From positions 1,922,001 to 1,986,000 of the forward strand of contig CP012812.1 of assembly GCA_001936135.1 (NCBI GenBank): a DNA stretch of 64,000 nucleotides, written 5' to 3'. The notes beneath the pieces are model-generated. The model was given only the letters and a program-made list of their open reading frames with translations. It searched no databases and had not been told where the DNA came from. Positions 1 to 11,227 of the stretch are shown piece after piece. This DNA is from Saccharomycopsis fibuligera x Saccharomycopsis cf. fibuligera (Eukaryota > Ascomycota > Saccharomycetes > Ascoideales > Saccharomycopsidaceae). Numbering within the stretch: the first letter of the stretch is position 1; the number at the start of each line of letters is the position of its first letter. Position numbers and translations under genes: made by a program.

Positions 1-1313
1 AGCATAGGAAATATCTTAGCTAACCAATAGCCGACTCAGAATTTGTAATGCGGTGGGTAAGTATCCATGTCCATTCGCCCTTAAGATCACAAACCCCAAC
101 TTTGATCATAGCTATGGGAATAGTAACCCTTGCACCCCCTCCAATTACATTCAGCGGGTTTGCAATTTCCATGAATACAACTCGGGTTCATCTCACCCCT
201 TACATGCTAATCACAAAATTAGCTAATAGCAAGCTATACACTTCCTCTGCTAATTGGCAACATTAGCAGTCTAATCTTAATATTGCAATATGGTGATAAA
301 AGATTTAGCTAGCTGGCTGGCTGGCTGGCTGCTATTACAAAAGGGGATAGTTTAATGTTACTGCAGTGGCCTCTGGCAACAAAATAGCGATGGGCAAACA
401 TACCAGCAATGTCTAAGGCACTTTATTTGGCTCTCGCACACTGTGTGGTGCAGTATACGACGCACGTAGTGAAGAAAAAGAAAGAATTCCCATACAAAAA
501 CCAAAATTTGTTAGTAGCAAAAACAGAAAAAAAAAATTTTTTATTTTTATTTTTTTTATAGGGACGTTGGATAATGCAGGATGGCGCATGCTGCAAGTAT
601 TAAAAAAAAATTTTTTTTTTTTTTATTTTTTTTTGTCTAAAATTTTGCAGCAGATGAGATTGAACGAAAAAGTAAGCAGAGCAAAGCAGAGCATCTCTTA
701 TATATGAAAGAAACCCACTCCCCGGATTTCTTTTTGCCTATATATTTTTGCTCTTCTTTTTCTTGTTTTTTTCACTGAGATTCTCAATCTTGCTTTCATT
801 CAATTCAGAAAAAGAAAAAAATCATTCAAGGGAATAAAAAGCTAGCTATTCATTCAATCAGTTAATTAAGCCGTTTCAATTGACTGCGACTGTTTTTCAT
901 CACTTTTCTTTTTATATTTTTTTTTCTCCTTTCTTGCGCAATATATATCTGGATATATACATTCACAGAAAAGAAATTATTATACAAAAACTCATAAGAA
1001 ATAGATTTTCTTTATATTTTGTTCCTTTTTTACCTTCACCTTTCCCCCCACTAGCTTATAATTCTTTTTGTCTGTTTTTTTCTATTCTAGATCAGTGCAA
1101 ATACTTATATCCTCTTTTGGAAGTAATACACATCATAAAGCATTGATAAAAAGAAAGCAACAAAAAAAAAGAAACTTTACACTTTTTCAACTGTACTTTT
1201 TTTTTCTTTCTTTCTCTGTCTCCCATTTATTTCCTGGCATCTTGCTACTTGCCTCCACAATTTTCAAAAAACTCTTCACTCAAAACTCACAAATCCCTTC
1301 TATCCACAATACA
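1..1313. other. intergenic region and long 5' leader of the first gene
   Basis: No gene seen. A GGCT tandem repeat lies near 311-332. A/T homopolymer blocks that could pair with each other occur at about 525-560 and 600-635. Possible TATA elements are at about 698-705, 735-742 and 940-962. The stretch from about 780 to 1313 is strongly pyrimidine/A-rich, as in long yeast 5' leaders. An open frame reaches upstream of the chosen start at 1314, but its composition is leader-like. Confidence 0.5.
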
Positions 1314-2849
1314 ATGTCTGCTGCTGCCGTTATTGATCCTAATGTCAGATCGTTGAGATCCAGAAAGCTTTCACTCACTGCTACAATTGACGAAAGACAG
1401 GCTCTTTTCAAGAAAAGAAAGCTTGATATCAAGAAACCTTCCAAATCCAGCGCCAGCACAACCGCTTCCACCATCACTCTCAGAGCAACTAATAATAAAA
1501 ATAAAAAGAGCTCTTTATCTTCCCGCAGATCCCCAAAGCACGAAGAGAAAACTGAGGAAGAAGCCAAGGATATTGATTCTATTGAATATGTTGATAGAAT
1601 CCTTAGATACTACAAACAATCATACGAAAGCATTTTGGACGAGAATGATGATGGTGCTAATATGAGTTCTTTGCTTTCAATGAACGATACTCCATCTTCC
1701 TCCACGAACTTCAACAGCAACAGCAAACTAAGTAGTCCTGAAATTTCATCAAGTTTGATGCTTTCCCCATCTGCTGTTGCTGCAGACAGCAGCAACAGCG
1801 AAGTTGAATTATCGTCAGCTGAGTCAACTCCAGGACCAGTTACTCCATCATCAGCTAACAACAATTTCACCTCCAGTAACAGTTCCAACTACTTTGATAT
1901 TCCACCATTAGTGGCGGCAGAGTCTTCTGCTAGTCCGGTGGCTACTGCTGCTCCTTCCTTGGACGATTTTATCTCCTACTCTAATGATGATAACGAAGAC
2001 GATGAAGGAAATGTATCAGACTCAGCTTCGTCGATTTCTGATTTGGAAAGTTTGGAGAATGGTGTGAATGGCGGTGCCAAATTCTACAACATTTTTGATG
2101 GCAGAAAAGTTGCTTCCTTGGACTACAGATGCCACGATAAACTAAACTTGGCTTTGATTGATGTTGCTCCAAGGGTTTTTCCAGCAGAAACAATAAACAG
2201 CCACAGCACCCACCGTCAAAGACAAGCTAATGGGCCACCGGTTGACCAGCATCAACATCAACATCAACATACTCCAAGTCCACGTCCACAGGCAGCAGGT
2301 AATACCGCACCAGCATATCCCCAATATCAACCGGCTATAAATGGTCAGCAACAGAGCACCCCAAAAGCACCAGTGAATCACAGTATCAACAACTCTACTG
2401 ACGCTCACAAATTTCAACAAAATGTTCCTCATCAACTTAGCACCAATCACATTAGCCATAACTTAGCTAATGGCGCTAACGCACCATTTTATCAAATTCC
2501 TCAAAGAAACTTACCAGGTGTGGTTGTCAAAAACGCTCCTGCCAAACTCCCACCAATGGCAACTGGCATGCCAATTTTCAAAAACTATAGTGGCGACAAC
2601 GATAGTTTGAAAACCGTTGATTACAAAACCAAATACTATCAATACTTGGAACACAAGTACAGTGCCAGCAATAGCAATGGTGGCCATCATCACAGTGGTT
2701 TCCATGGTCGTCATCTTAATAGCTCTGCTAGTCTTAATGGAAGAAAATCTAGTCAAGCTTGGAACCATGCTTTGAACAAAAGATCAATGCTTAGTGGTAA
2801 AGGCAATGAAATGGTTGGCAGAAGCATTACTTTGAATGAGCTTTTCTAA
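1314..2849 (+). CDS. Ser/Asn-rich low-complexity protein, unrecognised
   Basis: I do not recognise this 511-residue protein. The frame stays open upstream to 1068, but the ATG at 1314 (MSAAAVIDPN) is preferred because the upstream part translates pyrimidine-rich leader. The N-terminus (residues about 10-45) is basic, with RSRKLSL and FKKRKLDIKKPSK, which could be a nuclear localisation signal. A short conserved-looking piece (YVDRILRYYKQSYESIL, about 90-110) follows, then a Ser-rich acidic region (about 115-240), a second possible ordered piece (VASLDYRCHDKLNLALID, about 265-282), and a Pro/Gln/His-rich stretch with repeated HQ. The C-terminus is basic and ends SITLNELF. The long leader and disordered composition suggest a regulatory protein, but no domain supports a function. 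Codon use looks like its neighbours, so it is probably a real gene. Confidence 0.75.
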   Translation: MSAAAVIDPNVRSLRSRKLSLTATIDERQALFKKRKLDIKKPSKSSASTTASTITLRATNNKNKKSSLSSRRSPKHEEKTEEEAKDIDSIEYVDRILRYYKQSYESILDENDDGANMSSLLSMNDTPSSSTNFNSNSKLSSPEISSSLMLSPSAVAADSSNSEVELSSAESTPGPVTPSSANNNFTSSNSSNYFDIPPLVAAESSASPVATAAPSLDDFISYSNDDNEDDEGNVSDSASSISDLESLENGVNGGAKFYNIFDGRKVASLDYRCHDKLNLALIDVAPRVFPAETINSHSTHRQRQANGPPVDQHQHQHQHTPSPRPQAAGNTAPAYPQYQPAINGQQQSTPKAPVNHSINNSTDAHKFQQNVPHQLSTNHISHNLANGANAPFYQIPQRNLPGVVVKNAPAKLPPMATGMPIFKNYSGDNDSLKTVDYKTKYYQYLEHKYSASNSNGGHHHSGFHGRHLNSSASLNGRKSSQAWNHALNKRSMLSGKGNEMVGRSITLNELF

Positions 2850-5800
2850 AACACGTTGTCATTCAAATTTGGTAATGTGCTGTGCTGTGCTGTGCTGTTA
2901 GCTTGAATTCTAGCGGGCTGTTTACAAGTCGTTTGATCCCCAAATTCCAAAAATTTCATTTCTTTCAAACTTACAAATTTTATTACTATTGTTATACTAT
3001 ATTCTAAAAGGCTTCAGTTTACCCTCCAAGGTTGCTGCTGCTGCTGTTGCTCTTTTTTTTATTTTATTTTTTTTATTTATTTTAGTTATTTCTTACTCTT
3101 GTTTGTATTATATTTTGTTGATTTGTTGACTTGCACCCGGTATTTATATAGTTTTTCTTTTACATCTGTTTAATATTTGTTATGTTAGTTATTGTTATTC
3201 TTTGATTCCCTTATGTTAATAATTCTATTTTACATTCAGTCAGATGGAGGCTTTCGTATTTTATATTTATATATGAACACCAATGAAACTGTTGTTTTTT
3301 TCTTTTGTCAATAAACCACACGTAAGTTTGTTTGATATTCTTGATAAAGTTATGGCGAAGCAGAATAGTGAGTTGATAAAGTTTCAAGAGATGATAGTTA
3401 GCAGACAAACCTTTGAAGATGAACGGGAGAAAAATTTAGAAGAGAGAAATCGTTAAGCGCCGACACTCCAAATAACATCGCGGCGAGAACAAATATCGCT
3501 GATAGCAGTCGCTATAAAATATCCTAACGACAAATACTAACTAGGTTGTAGCCTGGTTTACCCTACAAAGTTCATTCTGAAGCTTCGGGCTATAATTACT
3601 GATTGCGTTTTATTTATAGATAGCGTGACAACAGCGTCCCATTTTTTGATTTTTTTTTTTTTTTTTTTTCTTTTCTTTCCGGGGTATCTAGATAACGTTG
3701 GTCTAAACCGTACTGGAGAGCTTGTTGAGACTCTGTGGATTTTTGTATATTCTTATCAGTGGCGCAGACGTACCGAAAATGCAAAAGTAAGATACCCAAC
3801 CAGGGGTGATTGATATACGTGAACTGACCTTGAAGATATGCCGGACAAGTACAGTTTGATAAAGAGATAGTAGTGCTGCTGATATGGGCAGCGATGGAGC
3901 TTCTAGAAAACAATAGGAAGCGCGATCTACAAGTGGAGCGCGTTCCTTACATTGTGTGAAATTATCTATCAGAACCAGCCCATTACTATTAATTTATATT
4001 GGCTGTTATCGCTCATAGTAAGTTAGCGTAATGTCTATCGTCCGTATCTGCAGCTGGCTGACAGGCAAAGCAATATTGCTGCTATTATAATTTTAAGCTG
4101 GAAGCTCCAAACGAAAATCACATGCCATGAGGTTATGGCCATGGTACCGTATTCGATCTTTGCGTTTGCGAAATGATGGTTTGACGTGAAATGATACAAA
4201 CGCATATTGGATGAAATTGGATACAAGATAATGCTCGATTGCCAATATAGCGATCAGCGAGGTACAAAATAGACAACAGTATCAGATCTGGGTTGGGCAG
4301 TTATGTAGCTGTGCAACATTCTCCACAGCTTCGTATTGTTCTGTGTGATGGGACACCGCAAGATAAGCTGCAACATGTTGTTGAAACGAGAGAGCATTGG
4401 TTAACCTTATAGCGTATATCCAGAGGCAGTAGCTATTTTGCTCTTTCGCCTTAGCCGCTGGTGCAGGATCATCATCATCATCATCATCATCGCAACGTTA
4501 ACAGGCACTAGTGAAAGACTGTCCCCCGTTTATCGCTAAACCAATGCGATACTACCTTCTGTCAGCACACTTCTTTTGTCTATATATTTAAAGGGTCGTA
4601 TTACAATACGGCGTCAATACATCATCATTGCCATGTCAGATAATACTGTACAAAAAAAAAAAAAAAAAGAAAAAGAAAAAAAAAAAAACACATAGATCAC
4701 GTTAACAATTAACAACCGTTTTTCGTCACCACTTCCCCACAATCACCTCACCCAAGTCACTGCTTTTCTGCAGTTTTACTAACAATTGTCTACAATATTG
4801 CCATGCATGCTTTCTCCATATGGTTATAAACATGGAGAGCTCATACGACAGCTACGACAACAACGTGAGCTAGCATTATTTGAGTTGTGGATGTACGGCC
4901 GTATGGTTGGAGACCTGCAAACCACACAAAATCACAAACGTATATTATACCATGTCTATTGTCGCTTATCAAGTAGTAGTTTGATGACGTTTGGTCACTG
5001 GCTAGTGATAATGCTACATACGTCATCAAGGGTCACCATTTAACCACAACGCGTAGCCAGTCACTCCACGTTCTTCTTAAAGACAAAATAATTGTTCTTC
5101 AAATTTGATAGAATCCTGTCTCTCTTTTTTTTTTCCTTCTTCCTCCTATCACAGTGTCACATTTTTCCAGAATTAAGTTATAGCCTCAGTACTGATCGTT
5201 CTTGCATGCCCCCACAAAATCTCAAACCATATTAGTTTGGGCCATATTGAGAGCAATCAACTCAGACTGACGCGCGCGTTGCACGGCAGAATCAGGCAGA
5301 AATAGGCATCAAAAGACATCAAGAGGCAGTTCTCGAGCCTGCACGCAATGCAGCCACCACAAGTATACATAATCTGGCAGCAGCTAGTTGGCCTCTCGTG
5401 CTCCAGCTATCTTTTTATCAGTATTAATTTGACTGACAGATTGATTGCACTCTGTTTTATCTTCATGTAGAGATAAATATCTCGCACCGATCCATCGATC
5501 CATCCATGCAATGTTTGGCCCATCTGTTTTTTTGTTTTTTTGTTTTCAATCACTTACTGTACTGTACTTAACGCCACTGTTTTATTTATTTATCTGGCTA
5601 TCTATCTACCTGCCTGTTTTGGAGGCAGTGCGCTGTCTAGCAATAGAGATACAGTGAGCCTTTCCTCTCCATACCTTTTCATTAACTCACCTATCCATTT
5701 CCTTTTGGTCTCTTTGATTTTGAAGCTGCCGCTAAGTATTTGACAATAGCTTCTAGAATCATTCGATGATATGCGTGATTGTGCACATAAAGTATAAATT

Positions 5801-6283
5801 CTTGCGAAAAGATTCTAAAATTGCATCATCAAAACCACCATCATCGTCACATGTAATGATGGAGATGTTGACGTATGTCAGTGACCCGCTAATCTATGAG
5901 GCCGTGATAGACAGATCACATTTAGTAGCCATTGCAACTAACGCTCAACATTACGTACAGAAAATATAGCTATTGTGCTTTTGTGATGGTAAGAGAAAAT
6001 CATGAGTGAAACATTGCCCACTGAAGTGCTAAAGTCAATAATAATAATAATAATAATAAAATAAGCTATTAAAAAGATATTAAACAAAACAAAGCCAAAA
6101 AAAAAAGAAGAAAAAAATTTAACGAACCCTCCATAACCAAACAATAATAATAAAAAATTTAAGAACAAAAAGAAAAAAAAAGCCAAAAGAGAACACTGTT
6201 GTATGAAGCGTAGAACTAGTAAAGTCATTAAGATAATAAAAAAAAAATAGATATATATACAATATAAGGAGTCATTAATTGGA
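2850..6283. other. 3.4 kb convergent intergenic region, no gene seen
   Basis: Lies between the 3' ends of two convergent genes. Open frames here are short and lack domains or conserved composition. A CTGTG repeat follows the first gene at about 2880-2897, a CAT repeat is at about 4470-4491, and a 30-base A-rich tract is near 4650-4690. A/T-rich blocks at 6035-6250 probably belong to the 3' region of the minus-strand polyQ gene. I found no tRNA-like A/B boxes. Confidence 0.5.
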
Positions 6284-6589
6284 TTAGTTCAACAAAATAT
6301 TGTTGATTGTAGTTTTGAAACAGTCAATATCGTAAATATTATTGCAAGTCCCATCAGCATTTTCATGCTCTTTATCATCACTGTCACTGCCACTATCATC
6401 GTCCATTTGTCTTTTAGTGTTCAAATCACTAAGATACATAAAGTATTGCAATTTCTTTTGGGCAAGGAAATATGCTGCAGCTCTAGATCTTCTTTTAGAG
6501 ATACTGCCAACACCAGCACTGGGCTTTTGTGGAATAGGACCATGGTTGTTAAGTTGGCGGCTGTAAGCAGTTGGTTGAGATTGCTGCGG

Positions 6590-6654
<65 letters not shown>

Positions 6655-6866
6655 GCTTGTTATTTGTAATTTTTGACGATTCGTTTATTATAGACATTAG
6701 TTTTGAGTAAACAGGGAGAATATTATCACTGTAATTTTTGTTTTTGCCTTCTAGTTGTTGTTGCTGATGGTTACCAGCGGCCAAAATTTGTCTATTTATA
6801 TGCTTGTTTTGTTCTTTATCATCAGATAGCGTGAATGCCGATGGGGATTTAATATACTCCTGCTCC

Positions 6867-6899
<33 letters not shown>

Positions 6900-7435
6900 C
6901 CAATGGATCTTTGCTTCAAAATTGAAGACGTCGTGGTAGTATCTTGCTGGTTACTATGTTGGTTATTAATGCATGTGTTTTCAAAAAGTTTCATGTTTGG
7001 GGGCGTTATGTTGGTTGTTGTAATGTTACTGGAGGTGGTATTTTGCAACTTGCTTACTGGCTCAATGGTGGGTGAAGTGTTTGCCGAAGAGTATGAAGAG
7101 CAAGTCAAAGATGGAATGACTTGATTAGCCGCCGTAGTACAGTATTGCGGTGACAACAACACTGGCTTCTCTTGTCTGCTATTGTCTGGCTTGTTATCAA
7201 TGCTAAAACTAAACGTTTTTTCGAGATCCTTGATGGTCTGATGAAACATTAGTGACTCCACTTCTTGTCTCTTTTGGAAAAGTTTGTAATTTTGTGACTT
7301 TTTGCTGTAGCATTGACTGTATGTGTGATTATCTGCTGGCATTTTCCTCTTTTTAGAGGACACAATGTTACACTGCTGGGGCACCACGGTATTTGAGAGT
7401 GGTCTTTTCAAAGTATTGGAGTTTACCGCCATCAT
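6284..7435 (-). CDS. polyglutamine protein, unrecognised, possibly nuclear
   Basis: The frame opens at 7516, but the adjacent ATG pair at 7435/7432 (MMAVNSNTLKRPL) is the likelier start, giving 383 residues. The N-terminus carries KR clusters (SSKKRKM). A charged segment (NYKLFQKRQEVESLMFHQTI, about residues 50-70) could be helical. Two glutamine tracts dominate the middle: a pure CAG-type run (plus strand about 6866-6898) and a longer CAA-type run (about 6589-6654). Near the C-terminus, SKRRSRAAAYFLAQKKLQYF is a basic/aromatic helix-like motif, followed by an Asp/Ser acidic patch. This layout fits a transcriptional or cell-cycle regulator, but I cannot name a family. The flanking segments have sensible codon use, so the gene is probably real. 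Confidence 0.7.
6589..6654 (-). repeat. CAA trinucleotide tract encoding polyglutamine
   Basis: On the plus strand this reads as an uninterrupted GTT repeat, which is CAA on the coding strand and encodes about 22 glutamines inside the polyQ protein. A second glutamine tract at about 6866-6898 uses CAG codons instead. Tracts like this usually vary in length between strains. Confidence 0.9.
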
Positions 7436-8999
7436 GATATTGTAGTTATTAATGGTGGTAATCAGGTGCGGTATATTAATATTATAGTATAGTACAGTAA
7501 AGCGCAGTGCGCACAATGTGTGTAGTCAATATAGTGACGAAAGATCAAAAGATAACAAAAGGATAAAGTCAACCAAGTTTAGACCTGAAAAAAAAAAAAA
7601 GTGACAGCAGTCTCAATGTTGAAACAGGCAGCGGCTATTTATATATATATTCATGAAGCAAAATCACACACCTACACACCCACAGACAGACAGAGACACA
7701 CACTTACTTACACACAGTGCAAGGTGCGTCTTTTTTTTTTTTTTTTTTTTTCAGATTATGGTTTTCCCCCACGGGCCCCAGATTAAGCGCCGCCATGTTG
7801 TTGTGATGCCATCGAACCCCGATGGGACGCACTGTGCTGCGGCCAATGCCAACTGCTGCAGCCATATTGCAACCGCTGAGGCGGGCGCTGCACTGTGGTG
7901 GGACACCATCAAGTGCGATATTTTACTGTGGCCTCTCTGCAGACAAGGTTCTCTAGGCGCCTGGCCACCAGAAACAGGGCCAATTGTTAATAATCAATGA
8001 CGGGAGAGAGAAACAAACAGAAAAAAAAAAAGGTGTATTACAAGCTGGCAGTACGAAATCATGTTGCGCAAATTTAATCTTGGAAAAGATACATGGGAGA
8101 GAAAACGTCTAGACCACAGAACTTCATTAGCAGGAACGCTTCTATTGCAAATGGCGAAGGACAATAGTGTAGAAAGTACACAAAGTATTCAGTATACTAC
8201 TACTCAGCAGTGTACTCAGCGCTGGAATGCTGAAAAATAGTCAAGTGCCACAGCAGGTGAGCTCTGTGTGTGCAAACTGTGGGAGAGATAAGCCTGGTGC
8301 ATGGTGCTACATAATCGCGCAGAGGTAGTAATGCATCCGAGCGGTGGTGCAACAACCCAGGCAGGCAGGCAGGCAGGCCTGCTGCCGCTGCTGCTGCCGC
8401 TGCTGCTGCTGCTGATGGGACGGATGAGGATCCCCAGTTGTGACTATAGCTGGGTGCAGTTATTGATAAATTGGCGTCCCGCGCTGCAGATTGAGGAGAC
8501 CTGAGGGGTGCAATCAATTACAACATCCGCAATCAACTTGTGATGTTTTGATCAGCACAGGAAGTGAAGAAGAGCGGTAGTTAAGACACAAACACGCAAC
8601 GTTGTATACAATATAGCCAAACTGCGCTTAGCCGCCATTACCGGGCCGGGTGGGTGTCTTTGCCATTAAGCGCTGACCAGCTAGCTCAGCTGTCTGTGAG
8701 TGTGCAGGATGTTGTTGTAGGAGCTTATATTACTAAGCTCTTTGATAAAGCAACGTTAGCCGAGCTACGCAAGGAAAGCAGCACCATTCTGGGCCCGCTG
8801 CAATTTATGACAAGAAAGAAACGGTTCCCTCAGTAAGAGACGCTGATAGTGACACATCCCATTTGGACTCCTTCGCTCGATAGCGCGCCCAGATTGTTGC
8901 GTTGCGTTCGCTGCAAGACTGTAGAAAACTTTAGTGAAGCAAAAAAGCGAAAGTGCCCAAAGTTTGCGCCATGGCATACGCCATTGCCTTAAAACACAA

Positions 9000-9031
9000 G
9001 ATCGATATCGATATCGATATCGATATCGCTA
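9000..9031. repeat. ATCGAT hexamer tandem repeat
   Basis: About five tandem copies of a self-complementary ATCGAT/CGATAT unit. Because the unit is palindromic, the whole tract can fold on itself or form a multi-site target for a dimeric DNA-binding protein. Isolated copies of ATCGATCG occur nearby (about 9075-9083, 9106-9112, 10977-10985). Confidence 0.7.
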
Positions 9032-11034
9032 TCTGGCGGTGGCCGATGAAGAAAACTTACCGCTGTGGTGCTGCATCGATCGAAATGTCGGTGCGCTGCG
9101 GTGCGATCGATGAATCAATCCACCAGAGATACCACCACCGCTCGGCACAATTAGATGGCCGTAAACAGACCGTAAAACACACTAGGCCAACACTAGCACT
9201 ATCTACTGTGGTGGGCGTGTCGGCTCTCAACCTACCACGTGCCCAGCATTTCATCTAGAGGGCAATCACGACTTTTATCTGCGATATTACCTAGAGCACT
9301 CGGCTATCTAGTAGATAGTTGGCATTATCAATAATAGATATGAGCATCAGTATGGCTACAGCCATACAAAGGCACTTGTACACACTGCTTTATCAGCAAA
9401 TGGAAAGCGGTGAACTCGGTTTCATATCTTTCACTCTGTTTCCTTAGCTTGGGATATCGTAATCATATCGTTTCGACGTTTTTAGCAGTTGGATGAAAAG
9501 ACAGGATCCCGCTTAGATAACAGTATACTATAGTTACGCAGCAACGTTCACAGATTAGAAGAATGATAAAAAAAAAAAAAGCACTATTTTTAGTTATCTC
9601 TTGTTACTCTCTAATTTTTTACTTTTTTTTTTTTATTTATTCCAGGTACAACGTACCTCTCGGTGTCCCACAGTGTCGATCAGGACCAATCGGGTATAAT
9701 GCTTTGTGCTATGCACACAGCTCAACGAACGGTGACTCGAGATTGACTCTAACTATACAGTAAAAGCTGTTTTTGCACGAGCGCCATTAAGCGCCACCAA
9801 AGAGCTCACTCAGTTCTGTTGGCCTGAGCAGGCGTTCCTCGTGTTGGTTTTTACAAACATGCTTAACCCGCAATGTTTCACAGTAGTCCAGCGAAAATGC
9901 AATCAATGGTTGTCGCGAGGAGTTACCGCTAATTAGATGGCTCAAATAAGTTTAACTACGCCATAGCTGTTCGCAGAGAAGCTATTGCACTTCTGCAATT
10001 CTGCAACTCGCAACAGATGAAATCTCGTGATCCAGATACGCGTGCGATTTACGAGTTTGTTGGCTTTTAGCTGGCTAGACTAGTCTGGCTGGGAATCACA
10101 ATTACGAGGAAACGTCGACGTCCGCAACGGTCAATCGGCTGGCTGCTCTGCTGTGGCGGAAAATACCTATTACCTAGAGATCTGACAGCAATGAATGGTT
10201 TTGGCATCCGCGCACTTGCTTAGCAATAATTTTATCACCCAAACTAGAATAAAGTAATATAGCCATGCTTGGTTTCACTGATAACGATCAGTACCATAGT
10301 AATGCGCGTACCTTGCCTCATTTGATTATCCTGTCATTGCAGTTTATTATTTCCTTCCAAAATGTGCCATATTCCTAGTTATTTAAGGCAAGCACCCACA
10401 CGCCCCACATAAAAAACATCATGAAAAATTTGTCATCTCGGTAAACGGGTGAGTGTACCACAGCAGTGTGCGCATGTCTTGAAATATTTTTCACACAATT
10501 ACCGCTTTTCTAAAAGTTATCTTTAAAGCCACCCGGAGGTTTTATTGTTGATGATGATGATCAGCGTCCTGCGCCATTCTGCAATCGTTGTGTTGAGCCG
10601 AACAATTCAAGCACGGAAATCCAATGTTGGAGGAAAAGCAAAAAGCAAAAAGAAAAAAAAAAAAAAAAAAAAAAAAACAACTGAGAACTCATTGACTTTT
10701 ACAGCAACAATAGACAAACAATCTCAGTTGGGCAGCGCTTACAAAGTAGACAAAAAGTAGCAGTGTCGCAATCGATAACTGAGCAATAAAAACAAGGAGT
10801 GTAAACCAGCGAGGCAAAAAATTCTATTGTCGACCAGTCAACCCCAATGTTGGGTTACCGGGTTGGCCAGCACAGCGCTGACCGGCTTGAGGAACACAGA
10901 CCTCTATCTACGCTTTATATTGCGCGGGAACTCGTGGCAGAAATACTGGAGCAGCATTGCACGGGTCACTTTTCAATCGATCGATTCAATCAATCGACCG
11001 GCTGATCAATCGTAGCCCCCCGTGATCTGGGCTT

Positions 11035-11042
11035 CTATATAA
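11035..11042 (+). promoter_or_regulatory. candidate TATA box upstream of HSL7
   Basis: TATATAAG about 190 bases before the HSL7 ATG, in a spacing usual for yeast TATA elements. Sequence match only. Confidence 0.4.
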
Positions 11043-11227
11043 GCGCCTCCTCAGCATCTTTTTTTACGCATCGAAATGCATGAATGCATCCAAGCGGTGA
11101 AAACTCGGAATAAAAACAGACAGCATTAGCAGAGAGAAAGAGATTGCAATGAGCACCACCACCAGAAACGGGCACAGCCAACACAGAGGTTGCAAAAATA
11201 GCGGGAACTCCATGATTTGCTGGTGCA

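Larger units (their letters stand above)
7436..11227. other. 3.8 kb divergent intergenic region between the polyQ gene and HSL7
   Basis: No gene supported. Contains CA-rich and poly-T stretches at 7670-7755, a GGCA/GCT repeat area at 8358-8415, an ATCGAT hexamer repeat at about 9000-9030, and ATCGATCGATT-type palindromes near 10975-11005. A TATA-like TATATAAG at about 11035-11042, roughly 190 bases before the HSL7 ATG, is the best promoter candidate. The many short frames lack domain content. Confidence 0.5.

Noticed and set aside
1068-1313. In-frame extension of the first gene upstream of 1314
   Set aside because: It translates pyrimidine-rich leader into Phe/Ser/Leu-rich sequence unlike the rest of the protein.
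7800-7835. tRNA-like B-box word (GGTTCGATGG on the minus strand)
   Set aside because: No A box at proper distance and no acceptor-stem pairing could be drawn.
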